From an uncultured Acidobacteriaceae bacterium (lineage in GTDB: Bacteria; Acidobacteriota; Terriglobia; Terriglobales; Acidobacteriaceae), in contig CAIMKZ010000093.1 of NCBI GenBank assembly GCA_903842065.1, positions 62,001 to 126,000 on the forward strand: a DNA stretch of 64,000 nt. Reading direction: 5' to 3'. The translations under genes were made by a program, and so were the position numbers. The notes below the pieces were generated by a model. It was not told the DNA's origin, searched no databases, and saw only the letters and a program-made list of their open reading frames with translations. Positions 9,211 through 16,886 of this stretch are shown here, piece by piece; the stretch's first letter is position 1; each line of letters starts with the position of its first letter.

Positions 9211-9822
9211 AAAAATCCCCATCCACAACCCTTTGCCGCCCGCCAGCGCAACGCAAGTCTCAAAGCTCAGCTCAAATCCTCGGCGAGCAACTTCATCGCA
9301 AAGCCACTCTGGATCGATCAGATGGAAGTGGTTCTTGAGCTTCTGGATGGATGCGATTCCGCTTGATCCTACATTTGCGTCCGCGGTTGCCGGCAGTTGC
9401 AGCACAATCGAGATCGCTCCGCCGGCAGCGACCAGCGAGAGCGAGTTTTCCAGACACAGTTTGGTTCCAGCGTGCTCAAAGACCAACGCGGCGTGAACCA
9501 ATTCGACAGGGCCAAGTTCTACCCGCGCAGCAGCAAGATCGACGCAATGCAACTCCAGTCCGCGCAGATGCGAAAAGCGTTCACGAACCGCATCGATGTA
9601 GCTGGGGTTGCAGTCAACGCCTACGATGCGATGGGTCGTGCCGCAGTCGATGCGGTCCAGCCCATTGCCGCCCGCAACTCCGAGCAGCGCAACGGACTCA
9701 GGTTGCCGCCGAGCGAGAACCTCGGAGAAGAGTACAGCCAATGGCTCCAGCTGACGCACCGCCTCCGAGGCCATGTGGCCTTCGTAGTCGGCGAGCGGGA
9801 TTTCAAGCCACGGGTTCTGCAT
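9199..9822 (-). CDS. Class I SAM-dependent methyltransferase, substrate unknown
   Basis: The 207-residue protein has a Rossmann-type SAM fold: SVALLGVAGGNGLDRI (motif I, ~43-57), an acidic end of strand 2 in IVGVDCNPSYID, and HCVDLAAARVELGPVELVHAALVFEH (motifs II-III). The C-terminal half ends in EVARRGFELSFE and a beta strand typical of small-molecule methyltransferases. Its 3' end overlaps murB by 12 nt tail to tail. Nothing around it reveals the substrate. Confidence 0.75.
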   Translation of the reverse strand: MQNPWLEIPLADYEGHMASEAVRQLEPLAVLFSEVLARRQPESVALLGVAGGNGLDRIDCGTTHRIVGVDCNPSYIDAVRERFSHLRGLELHCVDLAAARVELGPVELVHAALVFEHAGTKLCLENSLSLVAAGGAISIVLQLPATADANVGSSGIASIQKLKNHFHLIDPEWLCDEVARRGFELSFETCVALAGGKGLWMGIFLRL

Positions 9823-10030
9823 TGGCCTTCGGATCTTCCTCCCACGGTCCCGACTCTGGTTTGCCGCTCAGGATCGCATGATTCGATCATAGGGCCGGGT
9901 GTGGATTGTCGTGCATTCGTTACAATCGTCAAGACCACTAAGACGTGATCGATTTGATACGATTAAATGTGATATCAGTGAATTTCTTCTCCGAAATTCC
10001 AGTATCCATTCTCATGTCCAAGGGTGGAAT

Positions 10031-11230
10031 TTGGCTACCGTACCGGCTGTTTCATTCGAACAAGGCGCAAAGCGTTCGGTGCTGATGGATGTGGCCGGCG
10101 CATTCGGCGATATCGGCGTACTGTTCCCGATCGCCGTCGCGCTGATCACGCTGAACCATCTCAATCCCACTTCGGTGTTTCTCTGTGCCGGACTCACTTA
10201 CGTTCTGGTGGGCCGGTACTTCAAGATGCCGATGCCGGTGCAGCCGTTGAAGGCCGTCGCCGCCATTGCGCTTGCCACCGGCCTGCCCTCGAGCGCGATT
10301 GCCAGCGCCGGTGTCATGATGGGCGTGCTGCTCGGCCTGGTTGCGATCACGAACACGGCGGAGTGGATTGCGAAGCTGTTTTCACTTCCCATCGTGCGCG
10401 GCATCCAGCTTGGGTTGGGCCTGCTGCTCATTCGCGAAGGGATTCGTCTCATCGCGGGCAAGCAGGGGAGCCTCGCGTTTCCGAACGGCTTCTTGCTGAA
10501 CGGATGGATCGTCGCGATTGTTGCGGCTGTTGTGCTTGTGGGTCTGCGCAAGTCGGAGCGCTATCCTGCCGCGCTCGTGCTGCTCCTTGCCGGCATCGCG
10601 GCCGGCGTGCTGGCACAGTGGGGCAAGGTTGCGCACTTTGCCTGGGGTCCACAGCCAATCGAGCTGCTGCACCCCAGCCTCAAAGAGTTCTGGATGGTCC
10701 TTCCGCTACTGGTCGTTCCCCAGTTCGCGCTCACCTTCGGCAACTCGATTGTGGCCACGGAAAACACAGCGAAGATGCTTTATAAAGAACAGGCTTGCCG
10801 CGTGACGTCGCGACGGCTCTGCGCCAGTATCTCGATCGTGAACCTCGTCAGCGGCTTTTTGCAGGGCGCGCCCATGTGCCACGGCTCCGGCGGAGTCACG
10901 GCGCATCACCGCTTCGGCGCGCGGACAGCAACGTCGAACTACATCATCGGCGCTATCTGCCTGGTTCTGGCAGCGTTCGGCAGTGCTGCGATCGGCGTGC
11001 TGCACTTCATTCCGGTGGCAGTTCTCGGCGTATTTTTGTTCTACGTCGGACTTCAGCACGCGCTGTATCTGCTCGACATCGCGAAGAAAGTCTCGCCGAT
11101 GGCGATCGCTTTGGTCGTTGGCGCCGTCTCGCTGATTACCACCAACGTGATGTGGGGATTTCTGGTCGGTTTTGCCGTACAGGGCGTTGTGTTTCTGTTT
11201 ACGAAAACTTTGCGCTCCCGCGCCGCCTGA
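10031..11230 (+). CDS. Molybdate/sulfate transporter of the MOT1 family
   Basis: A ~399-residue inner-membrane protein with about ten hydrophobic segments. It carries both MOT1 signature regions: AGAFGDIGVLFPIAVALI with MPMPVQPLKAVAAIAL near the N-terminus and GAPMCHGSGGVTAHHRFGA in the second half, plus PQFALTFGNSIVATENTA. MOT1 proteins import molybdate; some homologues are annotated as sulfate permeases. TTG 10031 is preferred because AAGGGTGG lies 5 nt upstream; a GTG at 9899 would add 44 residues without membrane or family character. It is a single-gene unit, with no ModE gene nearby. Confidence 0.85.
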   Translation: MATVPAVSFEQGAKRSVLMDVAGAFGDIGVLFPIAVALITLNHLNPTSVFLCAGLTYVLVGRYFKMPMPVQPLKAVAAIALATGLPSSAIASAGVMMGVLLGLVAITNTAEWIAKLFSLPIVRGIQLGLGLLLIREGIRLIAGKQGSLAFPNGFLLNGWIVAIVAAVVLVGLRKSERYPAALVLLLAGIAAGVLAQWGKVAHFAWGPQPIELLHPSLKEFWMVLPLLVVPQFALTFGNSIVATENTAKMLYKEQACRVTSRRLCASISIVNLVSGFLQGAPMCHGSGGVTAHHRFGARTATSNYIIGAICLVLAAFGSAAIGVLHFIPVAVLGVFLFYVGLQHALYLLDIAKKVSPMAIALVVGAVSLITTNVMWGFLVGFAVQGVVFLFTKTLRSRAA

Positions 11231-11304
11231 TGCCGGATCGGCGCTAGGAGCTGTCTCAGCATCCGCGTTACATGGCTGCGGAACCCGGCTCGGCGCTGAT
11301 AGGC

Positions 11305-11310
11305 TAGAAC
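11305..11310 (+). promoter_or_regulatory. Putative -10 hexamer (TAGAAC) for leaderless thrC
   Basis: TAGAAC ends 6 nt before ATG 11317 of thrC, again leaving no space for a Shine-Dalgarno sequence. Confidence 0.4.
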
Positions 11311-11316
11311 ATAGGT

Positions 11317-12681
11317 ATGAACGACATTTTGCATCAGTTGCGCTGCTTCGGCTGCGGCGCGCGCATCGCTGCCGACAAGGCTCAGCCCGACTTCCGTTGC
11401 GTCGAGTGCGGCGACCTCTTCGAGGTCGAGTACCCCGGCTGGAAGGAGCGCAAGGGCCCCGACCGTCCCAACGCCGGAGCGCTAAAATGGCTCTGGCGCG
11501 AACGCCGTTGCTCGTCCGAGATTCTGGACCACTCCGGCGTCTGGCGCTTCCGCGAGCTGCTGCCCATTCTGGAGAGTTTTGGCAACGCCATCTCACTCCG
11601 CGAAGGCAACACGCCGCTCTACCACCTGCACCGCGCGGCCAAGCGGCTCGGCATCGACCAGCTCTACGCCAAGCATCAGGGCATGAATCCGACCGGCTCC
11701 TTCAAGGACACGGGCATGACCGCGGCGCTGAGCGTGGCCAAGGAAAAGGGCTACGAGTGGGTCGCCTGCGCTTCGACTGGCAATACGTCTGCCGCGATGG
11801 CTGCCTACGCTGCCCGCGCCGGCCTGCGCAGCCTGGTGCTGATCCCCGAAGGCAAGATCGCCTGGGGCAAGCTCTCCCAGGCCATGGACTACGGCGCGGT
11901 CACCTGCCAGCTTCCGGTCGACTTCGACGGCTGCCTCAACATTCTGACCGAGATCGTCCGCCAGTCGCCGATCTATCTGCTGAACTCAGTGAATCCCTAT
12001 CGCCTCGAAGGCCAGAAAACACCGGCCTTTGAGATCGCCGAGGCCTTTGACTGGAACGTCCCCGATCACCTGATCGTTCCCGGCGGAAACCTCGGCAACA
12101 GCTCCGCGCTGGGCAAGGGATTCCGCGAACTCAAGGAACTTGGCCTTGTTGCGCGCATGCCGCGCATCTCGGTGATTCAAGCTGCGGGCGCCAATCCGCT
12201 GGTGCAGAGCTTCGCGCGCGACAACGCTGCGACGCTTGAGCCGGTTGAGGCGCACACCCGCGCCACCGCCATTCGTATCGGCAATCCCGCTTCCTGGCGC
12301 AAGGCCGCGCAGGCCATTCAGGAGACGGGTGGCTGGTGCCTCGATGTCACAGAGGCCGAGATCTCCGTCGCCAAGGCCGAGATCGGCGCCGAGGGACTGG
12401 GCTGTGAACCTGCCTCTGCCGTAACGCTGGCCGGCCTCAAGAAACTGCGCGAAGAGGGCAAGGTCAAGTCGAACGATGTTGTTGTCCTGGTGCTTACCGG
12501 CCACACCCTCAAAGACGCCGACTACACCATCGATTTCCATCGCGGCACACTGCTGAGCGAAGAAGAGAACGGCGGCGCAAACTCTGCCATCTCTGCCCGC
12601 ATCGCAGAGCTGCGACGCAACGCCATCGTCGTCGATGCCACGCCGGCCGCGGTTCTGGCCACAATGAAGGAGCGGGCATGA
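11317..12681 (+). CDS. thrC: Threonine synthase
   Basis: A PLP enzyme converting O-phosphohomoserine to threonine. The 454-residue protein begins with a zinc-ribbon-like segment (CFGCG ... CVECGDLFEVEYPG, ~10-32), as in many bacterial and archaeal ThrC proteins. The PLP lysine is K130 in NPTGSFKDTG; the phosphate loop is in ASTGNTSAAMAAYAARAG and the C-terminal PLP ring contact in EPASAVTLAGL. The stop overlaps the thrB start (ATGA), so the two last steps of threonine synthesis are translationally coupled. Confidence 0.95.
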   Translation: MNDILHQLRCFGCGARIAADKAQPDFRCVECGDLFEVEYPGWKERKGPDRPNAGALKWLWRERRCSSEILDHSGVWRFRELLPILESFGNAISLREGNTPLYHLHRAAKRLGIDQLYAKHQGMNPTGSFKDTGMTAALSVAKEKGYEWVACASTGNTSAAMAAYAARAGLRSLVLIPEGKIAWGKLSQAMDYGAVTCQLPVDFDGCLNILTEIVRQSPIYLLNSVNPYRLEGQKTPAFEIAEAFDWNVPDHLIVPGGNLGNSSALGKGFRELKELGLVARMPRISVIQAAGANPLVQSFARDNAATLEPVEAHTRATAIRIGNPASWRKAAQAIQETGGWCLDVTEAEISVAKAEIGAEGLGCEPASAVTLAGLKKLREEGKVKSNDVVVLVLTGHTLKDADYTIDFHRGTLLSEEENGGANSAISARIAELRRNAIVVDATPAAVLATMKERA

Positions 12682-13604
12682 GTGATCGCGCCAAAGGGGA
12701 GCAAGTACCCTTCCGGCTGCGTTTGCCCGCCACCTCTGCCAACGTGGGGCCGGGCTTCGATGCCGTAGCCGTCGCGCTGGACTTCTACCTCGACGTGGAA
12801 GCTGAACCATCCACCGCGTTCTCGATCTCAGCCACAGGATACGACGCTGACATCTGCGCGGGCCTCGAAGACAACCTCATCGTCGAGGTCTACAAAAACA
12901 TTCTGATCGAGAACGGACGTCCCGTAGTTCCGCTCGCCATCCGCATGGCCAACGGCATCCCTCTCGGTATGGGTTGCGGTTCGTCGGCCGCCGGCAGACT
13001 GGCCGCAATCGCCATGGCCGATCACTTCGGCTCACTCAACTGGGACACGCAGCGGATCCTCGACGAAGCCAACCGGCTCGAAGGCCATCCCGACAATTCA
13101 ACCGCCTGCTGGGTGGGTGGATTTGTAGCAGCGGCATGTGATGGTGGCACGGTTCGCTACGCGCGCGTTGCGCCGCCGGAACCATGGCGGGCTATCGTGG
13201 TTCTTCCCGCCGAGCCGCTGGCCACCAGCAAGGCCCGCGCCATGCTTCCTGCTAGCTACTCGATGGCCGATGCGGTGGCGAATATTCAGTCCTCGGCAAT
13301 GCTGGGTCTGGCCTTCGCGCAGGGGCGCGCCGACTTGCTGGCGCTGGCCATGCGCGACCGTATCCATCAGCCCTATCGTGCCAGTGTGTGCCCGCTGCTG
13401 CCCATTCTGCTGCCTCTGGCCGGCAGGGACGGAATCGCCGCAGCCGCGCTCAGCGGCGCCGGGCCGGCCGTTCTTGTCATCGTTGAGTCAGAGGAGAAGC
13501 TAGCTCAGGCAAGCGCCGCGATCCTGAAAGCCACAGCTCCTCAGCAGAAGGTAGACCTGCTGACTTGCCAGATGATTCCCTCTGGCGCTGGTGGGCGACT
13601 TTAG
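12678..13604 (+). CDS. thrB: Homoserine kinase
   Basis: A GHMP-family kinase that makes O-phosphohomoserine, the ThrC substrate. The 308-residue protein contains RLPATSANVGPGFDAVAVAL at the N-terminus, the GHMP phosphate loop IPLGMGCGSSAAG (~93-105) and the C-terminal SGAGPAVLVIV. Its ATG overlaps the thrC stop. The order thrC-thrB and the overlap indicate one transcript; a terminator-like hairpin is seen only ~200 nt downstream. Confidence 0.95.
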   Translation: MSDRAKGEQVPFRLRLPATSANVGPGFDAVAVALDFYLDVEAEPSTAFSISATGYDADICAGLEDNLIVEVYKNILIENGRPVVPLAIRMANGIPLGMGCGSSAAGRLAAIAMADHFGSLNWDTQRILDEANRLEGHPDNSTACWVGGFVAAACDGGTVRYARVAPPEPWRAIVVLPAEPLATSKARAMLPASYSMADAVANIQSSAMLGLAFAQGRADLLALAMRDRIHQPYRASVCPLLPILLPLAGRDGIAAAALSGAGPAVLVIVESEEKLAQASAAILKATAPQQKVDLLTCQMIPSGAGGRL

Positions 13605-13631
13605 CTCAATAGCCGGCTTCAATAGGTGTAA

Positions 13632-13668
13632 GTGATTCATGTCACACGATTATTACCTAAGTAATCGT
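13632..13668. promoter_or_regulatory. Two adjacent dyads in the AT-rich thrB-trxA gap
   Basis: GTGA-6-TCAC (13632-13645) is followed at once by ACGATTA-9-TAATCGT (13646-13668, perfect 7-bp arms). The whole gap 13605-13986 is much more AT-rich than its surroundings and holds no convincing gene. The dyads look like operator sites for an unknown regulator; on RNA they would form weak hairpins. Confidence 0.4.
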
Positions 13669-13774
13669 TATCTTGGTTTCGAAAAGTGACATAAATAACC
13701 AAATTGATCGGGTTACTGATAAATTACCCAAGTTTGCTTGATCTCTGCTCAATAAAGCCATACATTCGCTGCGT

Positions 13775-13831
13775 GAGCAGTTCTGGGGGAGGGCTGCTCT
13801 AGCGCCCGTGATCCGTAAGGGTCCGGGCGCT
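13775..13831 (+). ncRNA. Candidate structured RNA or leader (two consecutive hairpins)
   Basis: The first hairpin is GAGCAG-13-CTGCTC with a G-rich loop. The second has an 8-bp stem AGCGCCCG/CGGGCGCT, a bulged T, five more pairs (GATCC/GGGTC) and a GTAA (GNRA-type) tetraloop at 13815-13818. It lies 155 nt upstream of trxA and 170 nt after thrB, in an AT-rich gap. The second hairpin could be the thrB terminator, but only a weak T-tract follows. The tetraloop and tandem arrangement favour a structured RNA. Not matched to a known class. Confidence 0.35.
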
Positions 13832-13986
13832 TCTATGTCTTCCGCATCAAGCCGATTTGATTTATGGACTAATTGAATCCAATTTCGGTAGGTGCAATTT
13901 GCACAGTGCGGTGCGACTTTCTCTCTGTCCCGTGCATCCTATTTGAGGCGGCTCTTGTAAACTTGACTCGGAGCCGGAGGAGAAAC

Positions 13987-14319
13987 ATGGCAGGCGCAGG
14001 TGTGTTAGAAGTTACCGATGCGACATTTGAGCAGGAGGTGCTCCAGAGCGAGCAGCCCGTCCTGGTGGATTTCTGGGCCGTTTGGTGCGGTCCCTGCAAA
14101 GCAATTGGACCCGTCGTGGAGAGCCTGGCGGCTACCTACGCCGGCAAACTGAAGGTCGCAAAGGTCAATGTTGACCAGAACGCAGCATCGCCCTCGCGCT
14201 ACGGCATCCGCGGCATTCCCACGCTGCTGTTCTTCAAGGGCGGCAAAGTTGTGGAGCAGATCGTGGGCTTCAAGTCGCAGGAAGAGCTCGAAGCTGCTGT
14301 TCAGCGCGCCATCGCCTGA
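13987..14319 (+). CDS. trxA: Thioredoxin
   Basis: A 110-residue cytosolic disulfide reductase. The redox motif is WCGPC (Cys 34 and 37), preceded by VLVDFWAVW; the cis-proline is in IRGIPTLLFFKGG. The length is that of a standard thioredoxin with no signal peptide. ATG 13987 follows a strong GGAGGAG site; an upstream in-frame extension lacks thioredoxin features. The active-site-following residues are KAIGP, a normal variation. Monocistronic, with a long leader. Confidence 0.95.
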   Translation: MAGAGVLEVTDATFEQEVLQSEQPVLVDFWAVWCGPCKAIGPVVESLAATYAGKLKVAKVNVDQNAASPSRYGIRGIPTLLFFKGGKVVEQIVGFKSQEELEAAVQRAIA

Positions 14320-14392
14320 GCAGGTTTCAAAGATTCGTTCATACGAAAGCACTCGCGGTGGTGCCGCTAGTCTTCGTACATAATGCAACTGA

Positions 14393-14446
14393 CGACCGCC
14401 GGCAGCTTATCCCTCTCCACGGAAGCGGATAATATGCCGGCGGTCG
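14393..14446. terminator. Bidirectional terminator-like hairpin between trxA and hslR
   Basis: A perfect 12-bp inverted repeat (14393-14404 with 14435-14446) encloses a second 6-bp stem TTATCC/GGATAA (14407-14412 with 14427-14432). The inner stem contains the hslR stop codon, so the end of hslR is encoded within the hairpin. Confidence 0.65.
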
Positions 14447-14787
14447 CGTTTGCTGGGCCTTCGCTCCGGCAGCGGCGCAAACTCCTGCATTGCTTTCTTC
14501 ATCTCCGCAACCTTCTGGCGCGTCGCTCGGCTCTCGTCCGATTCCCGATACAGCTTCTGCGCATCGGCCGCCGGGCCTCGCATCTGGCTTAGCTCCAGAA
14601 CCTCGACCGAAAAGACACCCGCTTCAACTTCGACTTTCACTTTGTCGCTGGGCTTGATCTCGCGTGCCGGCTTGGCGCGCAGTCCGTTTACTTCAACGCG
14701 ACCCAGGTCGCAGCCGCGTGAGGCCATCGCGCGGGTCTTGTAGAACCGCGCCGCCCACAACCATTTGTCGATGCGCATCGAGTTCAT
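14407..14787 (-). CDS. hslR: S4-domain RNA-binding protein (Hsp15/HslR-like)
   Basis: A 126-residue protein with an N-terminal S4 domain (MRIDKWLWAARFYKTRAMA, then GRVEVNGLRAKPAREIKPSDKVKV), followed by a strand and a basic helix-rich tail ending RRPSKRDRRHIIRF. Hsp15 binds free 50S subunits carrying nascent chains and recycles them after heat shock. It starts at 14787 and overlaps the uvrC stop by 4 nt, so it is translated from the uvrC transcript. The family is clear; the exact role here is by analogy. Confidence 0.85.
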   Translation of the reverse strand: MNSMRIDKWLWAARFYKTRAMASRGCDLGRVEVNGLRAKPAREIKPSDKVKVEVEAGVFSVEVLELSQMRGPAADAQKLYRESDESRATRQKVAEMKKAMQEFAPLPERRPSKRDRRHIIRFRGEG

Positions 14788-16721
14788 CCGGTCTCAGATC
14801 TCCCCGTTCCGTGTGCCAATCCGTTCTGTTCCTGGTGAAAGTGTCCCCACACGGCCTCCGCTGTTTTGCGTGGCACCACAGCCGCGAGCGACTCCACGCT
14901 CGCCTCGCGTACTCCGCGCAGGCTGCCAAAGTGCGTCAGCAGCCGCTGCCGGGTCTGAGCGCCCACGCCGGGTACTTCCAGCAGTTCGGAGTCGCGGTCG
15001 CGGATCGCTCGCCGCTGGCGGTGATAGCCCACGGCGAAGCGGTGGCTCTCGTCGCGAATCATCTGCACCAGATGCAGCACCGGAGAGCGCCGGTCCAGCA
15101 CCACCGGCTCCTCCTCGTTGCCGTAGAGGTAGATAATCTCTTCCTTCTTGGCGATCGAGGCCAGCGGCTGCGTGGAGAGGCCTAACGATTCCAGTGCCTC
15201 GGCGGCCGCGTGCAACTGGCCCAGCCCGCCATCGACGAGCACCAGTGAGGGCATCGGCTGTTTCTCATCCCTGAGCCGCCTGTAGCGCCGCTCCACCACC
15301 TCGCGCATGGAGGCGAAGTCGTCCACGCCCTCGACCGTCGCCACCTTGAACTTGCGGTAGGCGGCTTTGTTCATCTTGCCGTCTTCCCACACCACCAGCG
15401 AAGCAACCGTCTCCGCGCCCTGAATGTGAGAGATGTCGAAGCACTCGATCCGCTTGGGCAGCTCAGGCAGCATCAGCGCATCGGCCAGAGCTTCGGAGAT
15501 CATCTTCTTCGTCGGCTCGAGCACGCGGAACCGCTGCGTGTACGACTGGCGAGCGTTCTGCGAGGCGAGATCGACGAGGGAGCGCTTCTCGCCGCGCTGC
15601 GGCACGGCCAGTTCGATCTTGTGGCCGGTGCGCTCGGTCAGCAACTCGGCCAGCGCCCCCCGATCGTCGAAGTCGGCCGGGACGAGAACGCTGCGCGGAA
15701 CGTAGTGCTGGTCGATGTAGAGCTGCTTGAGCAGGGAAGAGAAGACGAGGCCGGGATCGAAGGCGGGCTGGCCGGCAGGGTTGCTATCCCAGGTCTCAGA
15801 ATCGAGACCTGGGGCACCCATTTTTGTGTTTGGCTCAGAGGTGGCTTCCATCAGAGCCGGCACGTCCTCCCAGAAAAACTCCCTGCGATCGACGATCTTG
15901 CCTGCGCGCATATGGAAGAGGTTCACCGCAAGGTTCGAGTCCTCGTAGTGGTAGCCGAAGACGTCCGCATCGTCGCCCATCTCGGTGGTTGCCATGCGCT
16001 GCTTCTCTTTGAGCTGGCGCACGGTCGAGAGCTGATCGCGGAGGCGCGCCGCTGCTTCGAACTGCTCGGCTGCGGCGGCCTCCATCATGCGCGTCTCAAG
16101 AGTCTTCTCCAGCTCGGCGTGTCTGCCTTCGAGAAACAGCTCTGCGTCGCGCACCGCCAGACGGTAGGCCTCCAGCGTCGTCAGCCCCTCCACGCACGGC
16201 CCCAGGCAGCGGTGAATGTAGTACTGCAAACACGCCCGCGGGTGGTAGCGATTGAGATCCACCTTGCAACTGGGCACGAGAAAGCTGCGGTGGATCAGCT
16301 CGACGATGCGATAGGCCAGGTTGCCGGGAAAGTATGGTCCGTAGTAGCCGGCGCCGTCCTTGCGCAGCCGACGCGTGACGAAAACTTTCGGGAACCGGTC
16401 GGCCAGTGTCAACTTCACATAAGGGTAGGTCTTGTCGTCCCTCAGCAGTACGTTAAAGCGCGGCTTGCGCTGCTTGATCAGGTTATTTTCGAGCGCCAGC
16501 GCCTCGTGCTCGTTGGCGACAAGAATGTACTCGAGGTCCACTGCCTCGCGCATCAGCGAGCCGGTCTTGGCGTTGGCTTGCGAGGCCTCAAGCAGATACG
16601 ACCGCACCCGCGAGCGCAGGTTGTTGGCCTTGCCCACATAGATGACCTCGCCCTCGGCGTTCTTGTAGAGGTAGACGCCGGGCTGAGTGGGCAGTTCGCG
16701 GATCTTTTCGTAGAGGTCCAT
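14784..16721 (-). CDS. uvrC: UvrABC excinuclease subunit C, with a repeat-derived insert
   Basis: UvrC makes the two incisions in nucleotide excision repair. The 645-residue protein has the GIY-YIG domain (PGVYLYKNAEGEVIYVGKA, ~14-32), a UvrB-binding UVR helix region (AAAAEQFEAAARLRDQL, ~205-225), the RNase H-like C-terminal nuclease (CFDISHIQG, LVLVDGGLGQL) and a HhH tail (VPGVGAQTRQRLLTHF). Residues ~300-311, between the UVR region and the nuclease, are encoded by a hairpin repeat also seen at 38041 and 63346. ATG 16721 (MDLYEKIRELP) is chosen over an upstream ATG because the extra 36 residues lack homology character. Confidence 0.95.
   Translation of the reverse strand: MDLYEKIRELPTQPGVYLYKNAEGEVIYVGKANNLRSRVRSYLLEASQANAKTGSLMREAVDLEYILVANEHEALALENNLIKQRKPRFNVLLRDDKTYPYVKLTLADRFPKVFVTRRLRKDGAGYYGPYFPGNLAYRIVELIHRSFLVPSCKVDLNRYHPRACLQYYIHRCLGPCVEGLTTLEAYRLAVRDAELFLEGRHAELEKTLETRMMEAAAAEQFEAAARLRDQLSTVRQLKEKQRMATTEMGDDADVFGYHYEDSNLAVNLFHMRAGKIVDRREFFWEDVPALMEATSEPNTKMGAPGLDSETWDSNPAGQPAFDPGLVFSSLLKQLYIDQHYVPRSVLVPADFDDRGALAELLTERTGHKIELAVPQRGEKRSLVDLASQNARQSYTQRFRVLEPTKKMISEALADALMLPELPKRIECFDISHIQGAETVASLVVWEDGKMNKAAYRKFKVATVEGVDDFASMREVVERRYRRLRDEKQPMPSLVLVDGGLGQLHAAAEALESLGLSTQPLASIAKKEEIIYLYGNEEEPVVLDRRSPVLHLVQMIRDESHRFAVGYHRQRRAIRDRDSELLEVPGVGAQTRQRLLTHFGSLRGVREASVESLAAVVPRKTAEAVWGHFHQEQNGLAHGTGRSETG
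15788..15821 (+). repeat. Hairpin repeat of the GGGGCACCCA family inside uvrC
   Basis: CCCAGGTCTC-6-GAGACCTGGG, a perfect 10-bp stem, is followed by GCACCCAT. The same layout (palindrome ending TGGG, then GCACCCA) occurs at 38041-38087 and 63346-63382. Here it lies in frame in uvrC and codes for about eleven residues on the opposite strand. Confidence 0.8.
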
Positions 16722-16841
16722 AGGCTGGCTGGCGCTCGAAGTGCTACTTGCAGGATACGAGAGACAGCGAACAACGTGTAGCGGCGGATTCCCCATGCGC
16801 GCCGAACCAGCAGTGCCATAGCCCGACACCGCTCACTGCGT

Positions 16842-16847
16842 TACATT
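16842..16847 (+). promoter_or_regulatory. Putative -10 hexamer (TACATT) for recQ
   Basis: TACATT lies in the 165-nt divergent gap between uvrC and recQ and resembles the TACACT/TAGAAT boxes before other genes. It is 39 nt before CTG 16887 and too far upstream of ATG 17019 to serve it as a leaderless promoter. Confidence 0.3.
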
Positions 16848-16886
16848 GAACTCAGACCTATATCAGCGCGAGACACGGACCAGCCT

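Noticed and set aside
15426..16781. 451-codon plus-strand open frame opposite uvrC
   Set aside because: Antisense shadow of uvrC, no recognisable domains.
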